From Paenibacillus_AQ nitricinens (GTDB lineage Bacteria > Bacillota > Bacilli > Paenibacillales > Paenibacillaceae): a stretch of DNA of 64,000 nt. The notes beneath the pieces are model-generated. The model did not search any database and was not told where the DNA came from. It worked only from the letters and a program-made list of their open reading frames with translations. This document shows positions 60,254 to 64,000 of the stretch, one piece after another. Where the stretch lies: the NCBI RefSeq assembly GCF_052056485.1, contig NZ_CP183948.1:2976001-3040000 (forward strand). The letters run 5' to 3'. How positions within the stretch are numbered: the stretch's first letter is position 1; each line of letters opens with the position of its first letter. The translations under genes and the position numbers were made by a program.

Positions 60254-61306
60254 ATCGCCAGCCGTAAAGAGGTTGCCGAGCTTGCCGGAGTCTCAGAAGC
60301 CACAGTCTCTCGTGTGTTAAACAACGTAGGTCCGCTCAAGGAAGAAACGAAGGAACGTGTGTTGGCAGCTGCGCTCAAGCTGGGATATACCCCTAGTTCA
60401 CTCGCGCAGAGCTTTGCTCGTAGAAGAAGCGGGCACCTTGGTGTAGTAATGCCTTATTTGCCAAATGCACGCTTGTTCTCCACTTATTATTTTTCTGAAA
60501 TATTAAGTGGAATTGGGAGTAAGGCGCGAGAAGAGGGTTATGATCTGCTAATGCTCTTTCGAAATGCCGAGGAGCCCATGGATTATTGCGGTTTGTTTAA
60601 GATGCGGAAGATCGATGCTTGCATTGTACTCGGTGCCAAAGAAGAGCCTGGTGAGCTGGATTCACTTCGTCGTTTGAAGGAGGAACGTTATCCATTTTGC
60701 CTGATTAATCAGCATTTTGAAGAAGAAGCTTTTCACGAGGTGGATGCTGATCATGTCGAAGGAAGCTGGCAAGCGGTCAGGCACTTACTGGATCAGGGCT
60801 TTACAAGAATTGCCTTTCTAAACGGGCCAGCATCTTATTCGAACAGCCGAGATCGTTTAACGGGTTATGCACGCGCTTTGGAGGAGTCTAACCTTCCGTT
60901 GGATGAATCGCTTTTATTCGAAGGCAATTTCAGTCGTAAAAGCGGTGTTATGGCTGCTAAGGAGATGTTACCTCTGCTGAATGAGATTGATGCAATTGTT
61001 GCCGCCAATGATCGAATGGCCATTGGATTGCAGCAAGGCTTGCAGGCGCTAGGTATCCCAAGGGATCATATTCCAGCTATCGTGGGATATGATGATTCAG
61101 ATGCCGCTGAGCTTACTACACCGGCCTTAAGCAGTGTGCGAGTTCCCTTTTATGAGCTAGGTGAAATCGCTGTGGCTAAGGTATTAGAATTGCTGGGGAA
61201 TAGCCTCTCAGAAACCTCATCATCCTCCCAAGTCATCCAGATTAAACTACCGACAGAACTAGTTATTCGAGCTTCATCCATAATTATGAATCCTAAGGAG
61301 GAATAA
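60254..61306 (+). CDS. LacI family transcriptional regulator
   Basis: A regulator of about 350 aa. The helix-turn-helix SRKEVAELAGVSEATVSRVL begins right after the AGGAGG site at 60241-60246; the periplasmic-binding-like effector domain has YFSEILSGIGSKAREEGYDL, VDADHVEGSWQAVRHLLDQG and IVGYDDSDAAELTTPALSSV. The position 7 nt after AGGAGG holds ATC (ATT six bases earlier), so a non-standard start is likely. The only in-frame standard start (ATG 60197) lies upstream of the operator and would add 19 residues unlike the family. It heads an operon for sugar-derivative metabolism. Confidence 0.85.
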   Translation: MASRKEVAELAGVSEATVSRVLNNVGPLKEETKERVLAAALKLGYTPSSLAQSFARRRSGHLGVVMPYLPNARLFSTYYFSEILSGIGSKAREEGYDLLMLFRNAEEPMDYCGLFKMRKIDACIVLGAKEEPGELDSLRRLKEERYPFCLINQHFEEEAFHEVDADHVEGSWQAVRHLLDQGFTRIAFLNGPASYSNSRDRLTGYARALEESNLPLDESLLFEGNFSRKSGVMAAKEMLPLLNEIDAIVAANDRMAIGLQQGLQALGIPRDHIPAIVGYDDSDAAELTTPALSSVRVPFYELGEIAVAKVLELLGNSLSETSSSSQVIQIKLPTELVIRASSIIMNPKEE

Positions 61307-61307
61307 G

Positions 61308-62468
61308 ATGAAACAGCTTCGCATTGGAATGATCGGTTACAAATTTATGGGTAAAGCGCATAGTAATGCTTATCGCAGTTTGCCAATGTTTTTCCCGAAA
61401 GCGCTTAAACCTGAAATGTCTGTGATTTGTGGACGGAATCCTGAAGCGCTTGAGGAAGCTGCCGCTCAGTTAGGTTGGGCGGATTGTGTAACGGATTGGA
61501 AGGAATTGATCGCCCGTAAGGATGTCGATCTTATTGATATAAATGCTCCAAGTAACGCACATAAGGAGATTGCTCTGGCAGCAGCCAAAGCTGGTAAACA
61601 TATTTTTTGTGAAAAACCACTCGCGTTGACCTTGGCGGATTCCCGTGAGATGCTGCAAGCCGCTGAAGATGCAGGGGTTACACATATGGTTGGTTTTAAT
61701 TATCGCTTTTCACCTGCGGTTAGACTGGCTAAGAAGCTTGTAGAGAGCGGGAGGCTGGGGGAGATCTATCATTTTCGGGCTTGGTTTCTGCAAGATTGGA
61801 TTATAGATCCGGAATTCCCGTTAGTTTGGAGATTGCAGAAGGAGATTGCAGGTTCAGGGTCACATGGAGATCTAGGTGCGCATTTAATTGATTTGGCACA
61901 TTTCTTAGTGGGTGACGTGAAGGAAGTAATCGGCATGAGTGAGACCTTTATAAAAGAGCGCCCACTCGCCGCTGAAATGACCGGATTAAGCGCCAAAGGT
62001 GATAAGGATGCCCCAAAGGGTAAGGTTACCGTTGACGATGCCACATTGTTTTTAGCCCGTTTTGAAAATGGTGCCATGGGTAGCTTTGAAGCAACCAGAT
62101 TCGCAGCAGGTCATCGCTCTACCAATTCCTTTGAAATCAACGGAAGTCTTGGCAGTGTGAAATTCGACTTCGAGCGGATGAATGAATTAGAAGTCTATTT
62201 GACTTCAGACGCTGAGGATGTACAGGGTTTTCGGCGCGTGCTGGCTACAGATCCTGCGCATGAATATGCAGAGGCTTGGTGGCCGCCGGGTCATACGATT
62301 GGGTTTGAACATACCTTTATTCACGAGATGTTGGAGCTTTCCAACGCGATTGAAGAAGGACGTCAGCCTGTTCCTAATTTCCATGATGGGGTGAAATGTC
62401 AAGCTGTGCTGGAAGCTGTAGAACGCTCTATTGATGAGCGCCGCTGGGTCGATTTATCTGAGATGTAA
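61308..62468 (+). CDS. Gfo/Idh/MocA family oxidoreductase
   Basis: A 386-aa protein. NAD loop IGMIGYKFMGKAHSNAY, then DLIDINAPSNAHKEIA and HIFCEKPLALTLADS, with the catalytic-type Lys in CEKPLA. The C-terminal domain carries LGAHLIDLAHFLVGDVKEVI with the His/Asp of the active site. Such enzymes oxidise sugars, inositols or their acids; the context suggests a polyol or glucoside. AAGGAGGA precedes the ATG. Confidence 0.92.
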   Translation: MKQLRIGMIGYKFMGKAHSNAYRSLPMFFPKALKPEMSVICGRNPEALEEAAAQLGWADCVTDWKELIARKDVDLIDINAPSNAHKEIALAAAKAGKHIFCEKPLALTLADSREMLQAAEDAGVTHMVGFNYRFSPAVRLAKKLVESGRLGEIYHFRAWFLQDWIIDPEFPLVWRLQKEIAGSGSHGDLGAHLIDLAHFLVGDVKEVIGMSETFIKERPLAAEMTGLSAKGDKDAPKGKVTVDDATLFLARFENGAMGSFEATRFAAGHRSTNSFEINGSLGSVKFDFERMNELEVYLTSDAEDVQGFRRVLATDPAHEYAEAWWPPGHTIGFEHTFIHEMLELSNAIEEGRQPVPNFHDGVKCQAVLEAVERSIDERRWVDLSEM

Positions 62469-62493
62469 TCTATCATAAGGAGGCGTGCTGAAG

Positions 62494-63216
62494 ATGAGAA
62501 AAGCATTGATTGTATGGGGCGGTTGGGAGGGTCATGAGCCTGAACAGGTCGCTGATATCTTCGCTAAGGTATTGCAAGAGGAACAGTTTGAAGTGGAGGT
62601 ATCGAACACGCTTGAGGCTTTTGCCGATGCGGATAAGCTTCTTGGATTAGATTTGATCGTTCCGGTATGGACGATGGGTACAATCGATCAGAAGCTGGTG
62701 GACAATGTCTCGGCTGCTGTGCAGCAAGGGACAGGGCTTGCAGGTTGCCATGGTGGGATGTGTGATTCTTTCCGAAATAATGTAGATTGGCAGTTTATGA
62801 CGGGAGGGCAATGGGTAGCTCATCCTGGCAATGACGGTGTGAACTATACTGTCGAGATTCGTCAAAGCTCAAGTCCATTGGTAGAAGGATTAGAAGATTT
62901 CAGCGTGTGTTCGGAGCAATATTATCTCCATGTAGATCCAGCTGTAGAAATACTAGCAACGACTCGTTTCCCAGATGTAGAAGGTCCTCATTCGTACAAT
63001 AAAGCTGTAGATATGCCGGTAGCTTGGACAAAACGTTGGGGGCTCGGCAGAGTTTATTATAATTCTCTTGGTCATCATGCGGATATTGTAGCTATGCAAC
63101 AGGTAAAGGAAATGATGCGCAGAGGACTGCTATGGGCGGCTGAAGGCAAAGCCCTTACACAATCCAATCTTTCAACGGTAAGTACCAGCTATAGCGGAAT
63201 GGCAGACAGTCAATAA
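62494..63216 (+). CDS. ThuA domain protein
   Basis: 240 aa from ATG 62494, 8 nt after AGGAGG. KALIVWGGWEGHEPEQVADI at the N-terminus and GTGLAGCHGGMCDSFRNN (glutamine-amidotransferase-like fold with Cys-His) mark ThuA, a family linked to trehalose and sugar-ketone metabolism that often sits with Gfo/Idh/MocA genes. WGLGRVYYNSLGHHADIV is the family's C-terminal block. Its exact reaction is not settled; isomerisation of ketosugars is a leading idea. Confidence 0.9.
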   Translation: MRKALIVWGGWEGHEPEQVADIFAKVLQEEQFEVEVSNTLEAFADADKLLGLDLIVPVWTMGTIDQKLVDNVSAAVQQGTGLAGCHGGMCDSFRNNVDWQFMTGGQWVAHPGNDGVNYTVEIRQSSSPLVEGLEDFSVCSEQYYLHVDPAVEILATTRFPDVEGPHSYNKAVDMPVAWTKRWGLGRVYYNSLGHHADIVAMQQVKEMMRRGLLWAAEGKALTQSNLSTVSTSYSGMADSQ

Positions 63217-63236
63217 ACAGTGGGAGCGATCAACGA

Positions 63237-64000
63237 ATGGATAAAGTCAAAGTCGGAATTATTGGCTGCGGTAAAATCAGTAGTATCTATATGGAGAATT
63301 GTCAAAAGTTCGAGATCTTGGATCTAGTTGCGTGTGCTGATTTAGATTTGGCTAGAGCACAGGAACAAGCGGATCAATACAATATTCCTAACGTTTATAC
63401 CACAGAGCAGTTACTGAATGATCCGGAGATAGAGATTGTAATTAACCTGACGATTCCAGCTGTTCATGCGGAGGTATGCCTGAAAGCCATTGAAGCGGGT
63501 AAACATGTGTACGTTGAGAAGCCGCTGGCTGTGACGAGAGAAGAAGGACGTCAAGTTCTGTCTGCTGCTCGTGAACAAGGCGTGCTTGTGGGCAGCGCAC
63601 CGGAAACCTTCTTCGGATCGGGCATTCAGACCGTATTGAAGCTGATCGAGGAGGGCGTAATTGGCGAACCTGTTGCAGCTACATCCTTTATGATGGGCCG
63701 TGGACATGAGCATTGGCATCCAGATCCTGAATTTTATTATGCCGCAGGTGGAGGACCCATGTTCGATATGGGGCCGTACTATTTGACAGCATTGGTGCAG
63801 TTGCTCGGACCTATTCGTACGGTTAGCGGAATGACTGGAAAAGCGCTGGAAGAACGCACGATTACAAGTGAGAAGAAATTGGGGAATAAAATTCCTGTGC
63901 AAATACCGACCCATGTAGCTGGAACATTAAGATTTGAGAATGGAGCCATAGCAACGCTGATTACTAGCTTTGATATCTTTGGCGGAAGTAACCTGCCGCA
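63237..64000 (+). CDS. Gfo/Idh/MocA family oxidoreductase (3' end outside window)
   Basis: From ATG 63237, 20 bp after the ThuA stop, with TGGGAG before it. The frame stays open to the window end (about 254 codons). VKVGIIGCGKISSIYMENCQ is the NAD-binding loop, IVINLTIPAVHAEVC, HVYVEKPLAV with the conserved Glu-Lys-Pro, then GGGPMFDMGPYYLTALVQLL in the C-terminal domain. A second dehydrogenase in the operon implies a two-step oxidation/reduction on a sugar, as in 3-keto-glycoside pathways (inference). Confidence 0.92.
   Translation, partial: MDKVKVGIIGCGKISSIYMENCQKFEILDLVACADLDLARAQEQADQYNIPNVYTTEQLLNDPEIEIVINLTIPAVHAEVCLKAIEAGKHVYVEKPLAVTREEGRQVLSAAREQGVLVGSAPETFFGSGIQTVLKLIEEGVIGEPVAATSFMMGRGHEHWHPDPEFYYAAGGGPMFDMGPYYLTALVQLLGPIRTVSGMTGKALEERTITSEKKLGNKIPVQIPTHVAGTLRFENGAIATLITSFDIFGGSNLP

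Overview
The window looks like chromosomal DNA of a low-to-moderate-GC Firmicute, most likely a Paenibacillus. The support is: smc followed by ftsY as in Bacillales; strong AGGAGG-type ribosome binding sites with frequent TTG and GTG starts; a GlcT-type antiterminator controlling a glucose-family PTS operon; a homologue of the Bacillus replication terminator protein Rtp; and many small regulator-plus-transporter pairs. I saw no rRNA, tRNA, CRISPR array, prophage or transposase gene. The genus is an inference from gene content.

Layout. 0-4 kb: 3' part of smc, then ftsY. 4.1-8.8 kb: a DUF1835 protein, then a three-gene operon of circularly permuted ATP-grasp, alpha-E and transglutaminase-like proteins. 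8.9-17.1 kb: an SDR, an SRPBCC protein, the first copy of a dispersed tandem-repeat element, DUF1992, GNAT, hrpB, a glycine-zipper stress protein, an epimerase that sits on the remnant of a metallophosphoesterase gene, and two small membrane proteins. 17.4-21.4 kb: three GNAT genes, an rtp homologue with a striking upstream palindrome cluster, and a DivIVA-domain protein. 21.4-24.5 kb: RAT/terminator, glcT, EIIA and EIICB. 25.1-28.6 kb: ECF sigma factor, membrane partner and an ABC exporter. 28.7-32.8 kb: HxlR regulator, ribA, and an ABC-2 transporter with two permeases. 33-40.3 kb: GNAT pair, orphan MraY, ArsR plus MFS, secreted nuclease, SDR, an internally deleted GNAT pseudogene, NUDIX, and a two-P-loop ATPase.

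40.34-41.40 kb: second, larger copy of the repeat element (13 units of about 52 bp, against 4 in the first copy). 41.5-46.9 kb: azlCD with a MocR regulator, ROK glucokinase, SemiSWEET, GNAT and a kinase-like protein. 47-52 kb: a hypothetical gene, DUF4395, TetR plus DHA2 efflux pump, and SDR plus PadR with an operator cluster. 52-56.4 kb: a possible envelope operon (PadR, HAAS-SEDS fusion, secreted unknown, secreted VanX-like dipeptidase, copper-amine-oxidase-domain protein). 56.6-60.1 kb: DHA2 pump, DMT exporter and LysR. 60.2-64 kb: a LacI-controlled sugar operon with Gfo/Idh/MocA, ThuA and a second Gfo/Idh/MocA that runs off the end.

The least explained structures are the paired 52-bp tandem-repeat element (with a perfect DnaA-box sequence and a 30-codon mini-ORF in its conserved left flank), the palindrome cluster in front of the rtp homologue, and the 52-56 kb envelope gene set. 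Most other genes belong to recognisable families.
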